Shown here: positions 39,481-50,044 of the stretch, one piece after another
Layout: each line of letters begins with the position of its first letter
Numbering within the stretch: the first letter of the stretch is position 1
Origin: Eutreptiella sp. 'Long Island Sound 2002'
Taxonomy: Eukaryota > Euglenozoa > Euglenophyceae > Eutreptiales > Eutreptiaceae
NCBI GenBank assembly: GCA_964036045.1
Contig: OZ038387.1
Location: 53,972,427 to 54,036,426, forward strand
DNA: 64,000 bases
Reading direction: 5' to 3'
Program-made: the position numbers and the translations under genes
Notes under the pieces: generated by a model
The model's input: only the letters and a program-made list of their open reading frames with translations
Database searches by the model: none
Told to the model about the DNA's origin: nothing

Positions 39481-40066
39481 CTCAATCCTACTTGCTCTCT
39501 TCCACTCGTCACTCGTGACTCTTCAACCAAAAGGCTCCAATGGCAGTGGCAGTGCGGGCACGCAGTGCAATCAAAGCATTGAAGGTGGAATAACAATGCC
39601 TGTGTAGCAGGAAACAAAGAAACAGGATGGTTGGACCACTGCACCAGTGCTTGTCGATTGGGAAAGTTGCAATATCGATGTAGAAACAAATTGCGGACAA
39701 AATTAGCGAAGACAAATTATTTTTGAACCACAGGTGAAAGAGGTGCAATTTCAGAAGGTAATTAGACTGGGAGATCGGGATGCGGGATTGTTACAGGCGG
39801 GTGCGGATCCGGTCGCGCGCGCGATTGTTGCCGTTGGGTCTGCACCAACAGTGCCAGGAGTGCTGTGAGTGCAATGCATGAATTTAGATTTGTACTAAGT
39901 GTATGAGGTGTACAGTGTAGTTATTGGCGGTGGTGCATGTGTGTGGCAGTGAAATTTTCAGTGCCGGTGTGGTGCTGGTCTGGAAATTGGTATGTGCAGG
40001 GTCCATGAGCCGTGTAGGTCGGGCATTTTTTCGAGCACAGAGGGCGTATCGGACAGGTTGGACGTA
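39481..40066 (-). repeat. Terminal direct repeat, 5' copy relative to element
   Basis: 586 bp, one difference from 21467-22052. TCTT follows at 40067-40070, matching 21463-21466. On the minus strand the next bases inward are CTTGGCTTTGTTACGTGTGC, which is not an obvious tRNA primer site. Confidence 0.9.
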
Positions 40067-40152
40067 TCTTGCTCTTTCTGCATGTGGTGCAAGGAACCAT
40101 CTTAGCATCATGCTTCCTCGTTCCCGGCGTGCTTGATAATGTGGGTTTAGTA

Positions 40153-40374
40153 CTAGGACATGCAGTTGAAGTGCAATCTCACCTGGTGTCCTGTCCATTG
40201 GTACTTCATAATGACGGTGTTTGTGTCTGAACCTGTGTCCACCAGCCAACTGCATCCCGTCTTGTTGACTATGTAGCTGATGGGGCGTACAGGCACAAGA
40301 CTGCTCACAAATGCATTTGAGGCTAAACCAAGACAGTGATGGCAGGTGCAGGTTGGCTCAAAGCAAAGGCACAC
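40153..40374 (-). pseudogene. Retropepsin-like fragment (LVDTGSD)
   Basis: A minus-strand frame of 73 codons contains CSWLVDTGSDTNTV, the active-site pattern of retroviral-type aspartic proteases (hydrophobic-Asp-Thr-Gly-Ser). The frame then stops and a neighbouring frame continues with a protein-like piece to the retroelement edge. No flap or second motif is visible. It is probably a remnant of another retroelement in the target site, but a chance match to the short motif is possible. Confidence 0.3.
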
Positions 40375-40659
40375 TGGTCAAAGCACGTGAGTGTGACACA
40401 TCATACATTCACATACGTCACCCCATCACCATGAAATGTGATGCATGCAAATAGAGCCAGATCTTTGCTGCCTACTCCTGGCACACTGATGCCGCCCCCT
40501 TTCGTCTTACACCACCACATAGCAGTACAATAAACAGAGTCACCTGCTATATTATTGTCTCCTACTTAGAAAGCAAAGCAAGTGGAAGACGAAAAATACA
40601 GCCCTGGCCACTCCTCAAACCTTGAGGTGCGGCGCGCCCCTCCCCTTGGGCGACTCTCA

Positions 40660-41688
40660 CTAGGGCTTAGCTTCTCTGCCTTGGCGAAACCACTGCATAA
40701 CCATGTACCTAGGAAAGAAACGAGACAGAACATAGCGGTCGTAGAGGCGCCAGGAGATGGGAGTCCACCATCTGGCAGGGTACCCTCGAATGGCCAGTCC
40801 CCAGATCAAAGACCTGAAATCAGTTGTCACGTCATCTTGATTACTTCCATACCATATGGATTTTGCTACAAGCGAGGGTAGCAGTGAACGCCAGAGCAGC
40901 CTCGCATTGGGTGAGTCAGGGCCGATCCACCGATCCCATTCAAAAGACAGAGATTCGCTCAGAGAGGAGAGGGACCTGCACACCCCTTTGCGGTACATAC
41001 TCAGTCTGTGCCTATCCGCAGACAAGGTCAGGACACTTTCCCCCCACACCACCTCTTGCCTCTTGTTGTGTCCAGCGCCGCGCCCATAGCCGTGTGTAGG
41101 CCATACCTGTCGGCATTGACCACTGACCACTAACACCACTAAGACCTGCACAAGAGGATCTGATATGACTCTTTGCAAACACGACATCCCACATTCATAC
41201 GGGGAATTGGATGGCCCCAAGAGTATCTTTCTAAGGAGAATGGGCAATCCGATCCGCGGCAGATGGGAGGTCTGGGAACCCCCCCCCGACCCCCCTAAGG
41301 ATCGGCGCGGATCGTGGATCGGAGGTCTAGCAAACCCCCCCCCCCCCCCCTTGTTGCCTAGGGGGTGCGGATCAAAAATTTCAAAAACCACCAAAACCAG
41401 CCAAAACACAGGGGTCGAATGCATGGAAGGCATAGCAAGCAAACACATCATCAAAACACGGGTATTTGGGATAACCTTGCTACGCCCATGGGGGTATTTC
41501 AAGTACACGTACTCAAGCACAAAAGAGGGGAACCCAACTTGTGTGAGCAAGTATGAACGACCAGCAGCTGCTTGCTCCCAAAAAGGATTAATCTCAAAAT
41601 TGATCCCGTAGACGTAATACTCATATCTATCTGACATGCCGAACCTTGAAAGAAATGACGCCGGGTGTTTAATGCCCCGGAAGCACAA
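40660..41688 (-). pseudogene. Third Penelope-type RT copy, C-terminal remnant
   Basis: The frame is open for 342 codons, but only the last ~110 residues match the other RTs: SLLPSLVAKSIWYGSNQDD then RGYPARWWTPISW, aligned with SVIPSMARNCMYYRSSHDD ... KGYPRSWWVPT and IPPSIV ... KGYPSSWWAPT. The middle contains Gly-runs translated from G-tracts. The N-terminal part (SDRYEYYVYGINFEINPFW) looks protein-like but is unrelated to any motif known to me. The catalytic palm is missing. It lies about 600 bp outside the retroelement's repeat, so it is a separate insertion. Confidence 0.55.
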
Positions 41689-42201
41689 AGCAAAAAATGA
41701 TCCACAAAAAGCTTGTTTAAAAATTGTGCAAAGTGCATGTGGTGTTATGGAGTACTATGCAAAAACGATCCACACATGCTTCTTGAGGTGACATGTAACA
41801 ACAAAGCAAAAATTGATCCACGAAATGCTGATTAAAAAATTGTACAAAGTGCAGTATGCAAGCACAAAGGCAAAAACGCTCCGTAAAATGCTTCTAAATA
41901 ATTATTCAAAGTGCATCTGCTATTATGGTGTAGAATGCAAGCACAAAGCAAAAAATCATCCACGCATGCTTTTGGATTGAAATTTGTGTTTCAAATTTCT
42001 GTACAATGAATAATTTATGTTGCAAGTTCAGTCCAATTGGCAACCTGTCTCCTCACTATACCTTGACCGTGGTAATGGATTGGACCGTAGATCGTACCAT
42101 GGATCGTGGATCGAACCTCAAGAAAACCCCCCCCGCCCCCCCCCCCCCAGGATCGGCGCGGATCGTGGATTGGAGCTCAAGAACCCCCCCCCCCCTTGTT
42201 G
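41262..42201. repeat. GGATCGGCGCGGATCGTGGA repeats with C-runs, flanking ~800 bp
   Basis: The sequence GGATCGGCGCGGATCGTGGA plus a following ggag, C-run and TTGTTGCC occurs at about 41298-41356 and again at about 42150-42201 in the same orientation. A partial extra copy lies beside each. The interior holds a degenerate 60-80 bp tandem repeat at 41680-41990 (anchor gcacaaagcaaaaaatgatcc and variants). Confidence 0.65.
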
Positions 42202-43375
42202 CCCAATCTCCTAAGGGATATTTAGAAGGCTTTGCGAAGCACATGTCGAAAGTAATGAGCCACAAAGCTGTTAGCGACTGGACACAGCGTAGTGCACCGC
42301 GCCAGGTGCTAAAATTTACACAAGCACAATCAACACCAATAGATTGGTCACTCTGCATGTAAGCTCGCATAGATAGAATGATTGCAAGAGCCACAAAGCA
42401 ACGGCTCAGCAGTTCACAATCCTTGCAACACGTGACAAAAGGTATGCGAATTGCATATTGTATGCATATGCACTTTGACTTAACCCCCATCCACGTCTAA
42501 CCTTGTCATGCGTTGCGCATTAGGTTTTCGACGTATGTTCAACTGCAAATGTTGTTGTTACCGATGTAAACCTCAGAGTACACAATTGTCCTCACTCTGA
42601 AATATGTACCATCCATATTGCAATATATATCCCAAGGCACCTTTCCACAAAACACTTACGTCTCCAACTCCTCGCGACATGTAACCCAACACAAAGTCAT
42701 ACACCTTTTGGGTCATAACATAGTAACCTTGATACTTGTCATGGGAAACAGGCATGTCATCATGCACCACATTGGCAAAAGGAATTGTTTTGTTTTACCA
42801 CACAATTTTACCACACACTCCATGGATCGGTGACATCATCTTGAGATCTTGAGAGCAAGGGCGGTGAGGCAACTACTCCAACAGGCAAACAAGCACCAAC
42901 TCCTCAGCCAAAATCAATTGAACATGGTAGGGTCTGAAATAGGGTGCATGCACTGCATTCATTGCATTAATGTCTACACACATGCTTTAGTATACACACA
43001 CATGTGGAAATTTTCTGTGTATGATGCTTCACCTATTTCTCCCCATCCCTTTCGTGGTGTTGCCAAAAACTGTTAGTACCATTTTCTGATAGGAGCAGAC
43101 TATGCACGGCACAAGCACCTGTTATGAGTTCGGGAGCTTAAAAAATGATCCCACAGGGGCATGCACACAGCTCAGCACCCTATCCCTCCCCCTGGCCCCC
43201 TAGCTGCCCTCCCATACAGCAGCAGGGGTCATTTCTGACTGGGTCAGTGCACAAGTACAGGTGTTTGCACCAGGCTCAGTCCATTCCTAGGACACCAGGC
43301 GCACGCATACACACAGTTACTCCTACCCAAGCGCTGCACCCACACACGCTGGGTCGTCCTGTGCATATATACACT
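42202..43375. other. Intergenic, no gene seen
   Basis: AT-richer DNA with scattered stops in all frames. It holds the first copy of the dispersed repeat described at 42804. Confidence 0.4.
42804..42876 (+). repeat. Dispersed direct repeat, copy 1
   Basis: ttttaccacacactccatgg through agagcaagggcggtgaggcaa is shared with 49552-49612. Copy 1 has an extra duplication of tcttgaga. The two copies bracket about 6.7 kb of transposon debris. Confidence 0.75.
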
Positions 43376-43550
43376 TCATGTCGGCATGGCTCCACGGAAC
43401 TCCTTACCTTCGTTAAACCATCTGTCTATGTCAGTGAAAGGGATGCAGTCCACCAGTTTCAGTTCCTGGAGGAACCCTTTCACTGAATTCTTCCACCAGT
43501 CTGGGGGATATCTGTGCCATGCATGTACAAAGCAATGGTGGTTGGCTAGG
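43376..43550 (-). CDS. Candidate exon, unknown
   Basis: The minus-strand frame ending at 43376 encodes a well-formed peptide (HAWHRYPPDWWKNSVKGFLQ, then a DIDRWFNEGKEF stretch). It runs back into the GC-rich hairpin and a C-run, where the frame loses quality. It could be a last exon or a transposon fragment; the PPDWW element is not the GYPxxWW of the RT copies. Confidence 0.3.
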
Positions 43551-43555
43551 TGGCT

Positions 43556-43589
43556 GGCGGGCCGGCTGGCGCTGGCCAGCCGGCCCGCC
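43556..43589. repeat. GC-rich hairpin, 15-bp perfect stem
   Basis: Arms 43556-43570 and 43575-43589 are exact reverse complements built from GGCGGGCCGGCTGGC, with a four-base loop GCTG. A mixed C-run of about 25 bases follows from 43597. The stem is very stable and could stall polymerases or mark an excision footprint. Confidence 0.85.
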
Positions 43590-43669
43590 GAAGACAACCC
43601 CCCCCGCCCCCCCCCCCCCCCAGCTCCACATGTCATGTAATACTTTTGAGGTGAAAATGGACATGCCAT

Positions 43670-44862
43670 TTGGTTACATGGTCAAAATCTTCTTCAACTT
43701 ACACAAGCACAATCAACATCGCAGAACTGCTCACATGTACGTGAAGCTAGCGACAAAACGTAGGTACACAATGGGCTAAGAGTCGTGTTCATGTCATAGC
43801 CTTTATGTACATGTCCATTAATGCACGAGTGAAGCAAAATGCACCAAATTTAACTGCCCACTCTAATTTTTTGGCGAGTTTTTTTGCAAAAATGCATATG
43901 CTCATGCAGGATCACACGCCTGTTTGGACGTGTATGGACACATATCCACGTATGGACACATGCAGCAGTGGATGACAAAACCCAGGCAACAAGCAGGTGT
44001 TTCAAACAACCACAGGCATGCACGCAGAGATACACTTCTGCTGAGGTGACCCTACAAATTGAAACCAAAGGCACAAAAAACGGAAGGAACATTCACATTC
44101 CACAAGCACAATATGATTTTTGTTCCGGAAAGGGAAAGCACGATTTTGCGAATACTGCTCACAAGCCCGGGCCTTTTTGTGCTACCCCGCAAAAGGACTT
44201 TGCGGTGCTTACCTTGCTGCGATAAACTTAACTCTTCACACATGTGATGTGTGGAGTGATGTTCTCACCAGTGGGCAACATGGCATGACATGGCAAGACA
44301 GCTTAATCTAGCGACGGTTGAAACACATGCAGGGCTAGTGTCCCAGCCGTTTTTGGAGACCTCGGGTTCCTCACAACGAACCTACGTGGTTGCTTCGGGC
44401 AATGTACTTTTCTTTGTTCATCACCCTCGCTTTCCAAAACATTTGTTTGCTTCACTCACGTGGTTCGCAATTTGTACTCCTTCATCAGTTGTGTCTGGGC
44501 TTTTGTCTTGGTCTAGTCTGGGAATACATAGCAAAGAGAGTCAGCTTTCTTGGGGCAAGTGCCCTGCGAGGGGGAAGGTACTTGATTGTACTCATGGGTC
44601 ACGTGTCACATTCCATGCACATGTTCATTGAATGCCCCTACATCTCTTGCTCTTGGTGCTGCATCCCTGCCATTTTTTTCACTGTTGGAGGGAGTACGAA
44701 AACACAAGCCGATTTTGGCGCGTACCTGTACAGTGTAGTGTACACTCGCCTGAAATTCTCCAAAATTTTCTGGATTCTTTTTGATAGATCTGTAGAATGG
44801 GACAGGCTAAGCTTACTAGCCTACAGCATCACATCCCAATTTGGTGAAATTTCCTAAATTTC
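43670..44862. other. Intergenic with unconvincing ORFs
   Basis: A 155-codon hydrophobic plus-strand ORF at 44390-44857 lacks any recognisable feature and overlaps other open frames. No gene is called. Confidence 0.3.
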
Positions 44863-46470
44863 CTAAAAATCAACAAAGTTTGAGCTGGGAAGAGACCGAT
44901 TTTGGGGGGAGAATATATGTGAGAATTTTCGGTTGAGAATAGGAATGGCCGGACCCCCCCCACCCTCCCTCCCTCCCTCCCTCCAACACAGGTCAGTGGC
45001 CCCACACTCCCTCCTGCACCCGTGCACCGCTTTGTCATTTTCACTCTTGAAGACATACTGGCACAAAGTGCAACGGCCGGGGCACTTGACAAAAGAAGGC
45101 TGGTGAGTGTCGGGGTCCGCGTTCAGACGCTGCTCCCTATGCTCCGCATAAGACAGGAAGTGGTCTGTGTGTTCGGGATGAGGAATGGGTGTGGGAAGAC
45201 CCTTCAAGTGATCTAACTCCGCACGAAATGTCTTGGCGCACCACGGTTTTTTCGCGCAAGGACAATTTTTTTTTGGTGCAACGGATGAAAGCCAAGAGAT
45301 TTGTGCGACGATCACAGTGGTCAAAAAAAAATAGAAACCTCTCATACACCTCGCGAAGACTCTCATCGCTTCGAATTTGTTTGTTAGAGCTTCGAGTGAA
45401 AGTAGGCAAAGCATCATAGGAACACCAATCCGCCGGTGGACCATCTGGAGGGATGTCACACAAAACAGCATAACCATCACGCATGCCATCAACCAAATTC
45501 TTAACATCAAGCATAGCAGCATCAGGGTCCTCACTTATCACATTTCCTGCCAACCGTTGGGAGAACCCACCAGAGAACACCAGAGAACAGAAGCTCCACC
45601 ATATTCTGAAACGAGCCATTTGGGGCATATGAAGTGACAATGAGGACATCCAACTCAGCATGGAGCCACATCATACCCAGACAAAGGAAGGCAACATGAC
45701 CACTCGGACCCAACCCATCACTTACACAGTTGTCCACTACCACAACCCCGACAGGTTTTTTGGGGCCTTTTAAGCATTTTGCAATATCCCAAGCATCTGT
45801 CAGAGGATTGGATTCTTTGCGCAAGAAGAAGAATAGATTGCCACTTCGCGGGGTCTTCCACCGTGAACGGCCAATACTGTCAACTTGCCGAGTGGCATTC
45901 CTAATGTCTAACTCCATTACGGCAAAAGGGAGGATCACATTCTCGGAAACCCAAGTGTGGTCTGGTAGTGATCGAGCCTTCTCGCTGTGGAAGGAACCTT
46001 GAGGTGACCACTGACGGCCACCGTTCCGCAAGGCAGCTTCCTATCAGCGGACAAGATCACAACCTCTCCAAGACATTCCAATCCCATTTCTATCATTAGC
46101 TTCACCTAGGCGGATAGGAAGTGGGAATCAATGTGAGCACCATGTTCATCCTGTTTGGGACCATACAACCGCATGGGAAGCAAACCCTTATACTTGGAAG
46201 CCTCAAGAGTTTGGGCGGAAGAAACAAATGGTGCACAGCATAGACACTTATGGAAATATTATATTGCCTTTGCAGTGCAGTGGCAAGAAAAGGGGCCGTG
46301 ACACCAACATGGCAGACATCATCGCAGCGCCGGCTGTGGGCCCTGATTCCCTCATCCATGGTTTCAATGATATTCCGTATAGCTTCAACCGGATTTGGAA
46401 AGATCTCCTCAACCTTTTGCACACGCGGTTTCCCCCCATCCAGTAATGACACGAATCGTACAGTTTCCAA
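44863..46470 (-). pseudogene. Integrase-like transposase remnant, several frameshifts
   Basis: Coding-quality sequence runs along the minus strand in three frames. 46470-46102 is an N-terminal part; 46031-45531 includes VVVVDNCVSDGLGPSGHVAF and LIVTSYAPNGSFQNMVE; 45560-45280 has PPDGPPADWCSYDALPTF and a Cys-rich end follows (CPCAKKPWCAKTF ... CPGRCTLCQYVF). The pairing of D-x-x-x-S-D-G with SYAPNxSxxNxVE is the layout of a DDE-type domain in a transposon-encoded family common in invertebrates and protists (known to me from general reading, no name given here). Frameshifts and the lost frame continuity show it is dead. Confidence 0.45.
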
Positions 46471-46997
46471 AGCTGTTGGCTGAACAAGTTGGCGTCCGAA
46501 CTTGGTTCCTCATTCTTGGGGGTGGAAGCTCACAACCAAGTGATGTAGGTTTGGGAGCACTGGTGACATTGAGGAACTTTAACATATTGGAGCTACAAAA
46601 AAAAGTACGAAAAAACGACTTTTTCCAAAACCAGCCAAAACAGGTGGGAAAAGCAAGGCAATACACCAACAATGAACGTAGTGACAAACAGAAGTGCGAA
46701 TTTCATAAATGTTGCAGGGATGACCGACAGACACTGTCGACGAGCCGATTAAAATCAAAATTGTGCTGATCTATTGATTCGGCGTCTTACAAACAGGCAA
46801 ACACGCAGCAGAAAAGAGCAGGGTTCCAGAGGGTCGTTTTTGGTTCGCGGCAGTCCCGGTGACGGACTTGAGAATGGGAATTGGCGGCCACCCCCCCACC
46901 CCCAAACTTCTGATTGTCGCTCATTCTCCCCCCTTTGAGCGCTTGTGCCAAAATGTCGTCTCTCACAGTTGCGCAGGCCGTCATTCAGATACCACTT

Positions 46998-47160
46998 CCA
47001 ACCCATTTTGGCCTTTCATGATGCCCATTTTGTCATTCAAATACCATTTTCAACCCATTTTGGGCTTTCATCATACCCATTTCGTCGTTCGCATGCCATT
47101 TCCAACCCATTTTGGGCTTTCGCCACATCGATTTCGTCACAGTCCAATGGGCCAAAAAAC
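46998..47160. repeat. Three 52-bp tandem units before the second RT
   Basis: CAACCCATTTTGG starts at 46999, 47051 and 47103, 52 bp apart, each followed by a ctttcatcat-like and a cgttcgcatgcc-like stretch. Because 52 is not a multiple of 3, the open frame through them is fortuitous. Confidence 0.8.
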
Positions 47161-48300
47161 ATGGATGACATCATCCCGTGGGTTGTGCACGTGAACACTC
47201 TTGCCCAGGACTGGACGCTACGGCGACCACAGGGGCACCGCACCCACCAGTACGTCAAGTTTTTCGAGGTGGATGTCAAGCAAATGTTCCCCCGTCTGCG
47301 CCGCGGTAATCCCTCCTACACCCTTGATACTGTACACCAATGCCCGCCTGGAAAAATCGGGGTTTGGGAAGCAATTCTACTGATGGTAAAATGGGTTGCG
47401 GCTGCAACCCACACCCGACTCTCGGCACGAGGTCTCTGGTTCGGCATCCACGAAAACAAACATATGGATGTCATGCGGAAAGCGTATGGGGACCATTTTG
47501 AAAACCTCTCCTGGGACCACATCGCCCCCTATATCAAATTTGAGCTTTTTGCTAATGACGTGTTCACGCTGGGTACACGCGTGATGCAACAACTCCTGGG
47601 GGTTGCTATTGGAGGCGTGCTGTCCTCCCAATTCGCCACCATATATTGCATGACACGTGAACACCTGTGGGCAAAATCCCGCCAGTTCAAAGTTCCCTGG
47701 TCCCGGTCTAATCCTGACAGGCGCCCGCTGGGCACCAACGCACCGCCTTTTCGCTACAGGGATAACTGTGGGGGACTGTGTGCAGGTAACCGATCAGTCA
47801 CGAGAATCCAACAGTACTTCACGAAGGTCCTGAACCTCGAACTCCAGTTTGAGGGGGCGGGACAAACATGGACCGTCCTCATGGCACACCTCACCTTACA
47901 CCCGTCCACATCCCAAATTTCCTTGTCCTTTAAGAAAAAGGTAAACTGGCAGGACCCTGCAGAAAAGCGACTTGTACGCTACCCAGACCGACACTCACCG
48001 AATGCCAAGACAGTAGTAGTCCAGGGTTTCACACCCAACAGTGCGCGCAATTGTGTAAAATATGCCATCCCTCCCTCCATAGTGTCCCAAAATTTGGCGG
48101 AAATGATACATGAAATGCACTTCAAAGGCTACCCCTCGTCCTGGTGGGCACCAACCATCCGCAAAACTCTGCTTGACCCGTTGCTCCCCACTTGGGCACC
48201 CAACTGGCAGGGACCTACGGATCGAAGGTCGCTACTTGTTTTCCTTAAACCCCAAGGAGATCCACACAACCCACCTCCGGGTGGGTTGTCGTGGCCATGA
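47161..48300 (+). CDS. Second Penelope-type reverse transcriptase, 5'-truncated
   Basis: ATG at 47161 gives 379 residues; the frame upstream translates the 52-bp repeats. The RT palm is recognisable: FFEVDVKQMFP (Asp38), LLGVAIGGVLSSQFA (~145-159) and FRYRDN (Asp201-Asn202). C-terminal markers NSARNCVKYAIPPS and KGYPSSWWAPT (~323-331) match the RT at 22-24 kb. The GIY-YIG domain and the linker are missing, so this is a 5'-truncated insertion, as expected of retroelements. A V to R change inside RYRDN suggests decay. The stop-free frame is otherwise intact. Confidence 0.7.
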   Translation: MDDIIPWVVHVNTLAQDWTLRRPQGHRTHQYVKFFEVDVKQMFPRLRRGNPSYTLDTVHQCPPGKIGVWEAILLMVKWVAAATHTRLSARGLWFGIHENKHMDVMRKAYGDHFENLSWDHIAPYIKFELFANDVFTLGTRVMQQLLGVAIGGVLSSQFATIYCMTREHLWAKSRQFKVPWSRSNPDRRPLGTNAPPFRYRDNCGGLCAGNRSVTRIQQYFTKVLNLELQFEGAGQTWTVLMAHLTLHPSTSQISLSFKKKVNWQDPAEKRLVRYPDRHSPNAKTVVVQGFTPNSARNCVKYAIPPSIVSQNLAEMIHEMHFKGYPSSWWAPTIRKTLLDPLLPTWAPNWQGPTDRRSLLVFLKPQGDPHNPPPGGLSWP

Positions 48301-49549
48301 TATGTTTTGCGTGGTCTCTTCACATAATGCTTACGTGTTGCCAACAGAATTCTCCCGAGCATAGCATCTATGTGGCCTACGCCTCGTGAATGAGTTTTTG
48401 AACACTTGATAAGGTCGAAAGACGCTTGATCACTCTCTCTGCAGTCTATGGGCACAAGCCACCTTTGTTGTTTTATGCTTGTTTGCATGCCCCACTGACG
48501 AGCCCTTGCAAGTGGCTTCACGAGAATTCATTGATATTGGTGCACGAGGCGCGCGTATCACATCTCCATGTATTGCAGCTCTGGGCGCAAGCCAATTATG
48601 TTTTGTTGCTCGCTTGCATACTCCACTGAAGAGTCCTCCTGTGCTTTGCTTGTGATCGTCGACGTGTGATCACCTTATCCGACGTCCCTTTGGATACAAC
48701 GTTGGGATTATCGGTACTCGCATCCCTTAGAGCGCTATGCTTACGCTACCGCTACTTGACGTACAATACATTCATGCATCTTTCAGCTTGGTTTGTAATG
48801 TCACTTTGATAAGTCTACGTGTTGCCTCGCTTTGCCGTGCCAACCATTGATTTGTTGATTGAACTTGGGCGTGTATTAGGACCCGTCTTTTTTTCAAATC
48901 CTGAAGCTGTAGCTTCGGAAGTCCAAGACCCCCCCCCCCCCTCCGGCTGAAGCCGCCCGACCAAATCTGCAAATGGTTGCGCACCAGCTTTGCCTGGTGA
49001 ATTTCCTCCTCATCCTCATGCGTTGAGGAAGGACACCCTTTTGAACTAGGTCATGTACAAGGCTTGGTTGCAAAATATAACTTGGATTTGGATCCTCTTC
49101 TTCCAAACCTTCTTCATCATGGGGTTCTTGAATGTGTGCATCGGATTCACTCATAATAATGACACTGAGAAAAATAATGCCAACAACTGGAAAAATTTCT
49201 GTGGAATTGTACTAGGAATGTTGAACCTCAAAATTCTTCATAAATCAATGTTCTGATTCATTATGTGAAAATGTGTGGTGACATAGTGATGATGTCATTG
49301 CCCCCCAAAAACAGCTTTTTGCAGTCTTTTACCATCCACATTTTTTCCTGTTTAAAAAATGCATGCACTGGGGCATCTCCATGCATGCTTGCCGACGTTA
49401 GTTGGACACGGGGACGCTTAGACTACAACACAATGCAACGGCAATTGTGTTGGTGATTGTGCAACTGGACCACTAGGTCCGGAATCCCACACGAGCAAAC
49501 AACCCAAAACCCCATCCCGATGCATGATGTGCCTTGTTTAAAGGGAAGG
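48301..49549. other. Intergenic between RT copy and dispersed repeat
   Basis: One coding-like item lies at 48772-49154 (separate entry). Otherwise only short ORFs and a C-run at 48930-48942. Confidence 0.4.
48772..49154 (-). pseudogene. Small acidic ORF split at a G-run
   Basis: ATG at 49154 opens MSESDAHIQEPHDEEGLEEE and about 55 good residues. After a homopolymer (12 G on the minus strand) the protein-like reading moves to the next frame (LPKLQLQDLKKRRVLIHAQV ...) and ends at 48772. Either a length change in the homopolymer broke the gene or the run is misread. The function is unknown; it could be a gag remnant. Confidence 0.3.
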
Positions 49550-49551
49550 AA

Positions 49552-49612
49552 AATTTTACCACACACTCCATGGATCGGTGACATCATCTTGAGAGCAAGG
49601 GCGGTGAGGCAA
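49552..49612 (+). repeat. Dispersed direct repeat, copy 2
   Basis: Same orientation as 42804-42876; see that entry. Confidence 0.75.
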
Positions 49613-50044
49613 ACACACACGAGTGGGGCAAAAGGCAAAGGCTTTTGCTGGTTCGGTTCCGCGTTCACCGGAATGCCCTACTACTTTTCATTTGTGGTGA
49701 ATGGTAAAAGAAGGTATTACCCCACTTGTGTACATTCAAATTGCTCAGAATGAAACAGGATATTCAAAATTGTCCGAAAACATTTTGAGCCCCCCCCCCC
49801 CCCCACCTGGACCCCCTAGCCCACGCGATGTATTCCGCACGCCGCAATTCCGTGCACGCCAGTATTTTTGAGCGACCAAGAGAGCAAGTTCATTGAGGCG
49901 CCGTGTTCGTTTCGGTATGCCCTGTGGCACCCTTCCCACAGTTCCCAGACCTCTACCCACCGCAGCACACCGAAGACCGAGGGCTGAGGGACCGGAGGAC
50001 TGGAGGATGTGCTTCTCCCCTGTTGCAGGGCCTTGTCCAGGGCC

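Larger units (their letters stand above)
21467..40066 (-). mobile_element. Penelope-like retroelement with long terminal direct repeats and gag-like ORFs, interrupted
   Basis: Terminal direct repeats of 586 bp (21467-22052 and 39481-40066) enclose minus-strand genes in the order zinc-knuckle ORF, 140-residue ORF, Pro-rich ORF pair, and reverse transcriptase with N-terminal GIY-YIG nuclease. The bases TCTT sit immediately outside each end (21463-21466 and 40067-40070), a 4-bp target duplication. The repeats differ at one base (A near 21633, G near 39647), so insertion was recent. Removing the nested 11.2-kb element leaves about 7.4 kb. The RT and nuclease are of the Penelope-like type, and the nuclease-first order is known from permuted clades such as Chlamys and Naiad. 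A zinc-knuckle gag-like ORF and clean terminal repeats are not usual for that group. Confidence 0.85.

Noticed and set aside
21467-40066. Classical Ty1/Ty3 LTR retrotransposon
   Set aside because: The terminal repeats lack TG...CA ends, no integrase or RNase H was seen, and the RT and nuclease are of Penelope type.
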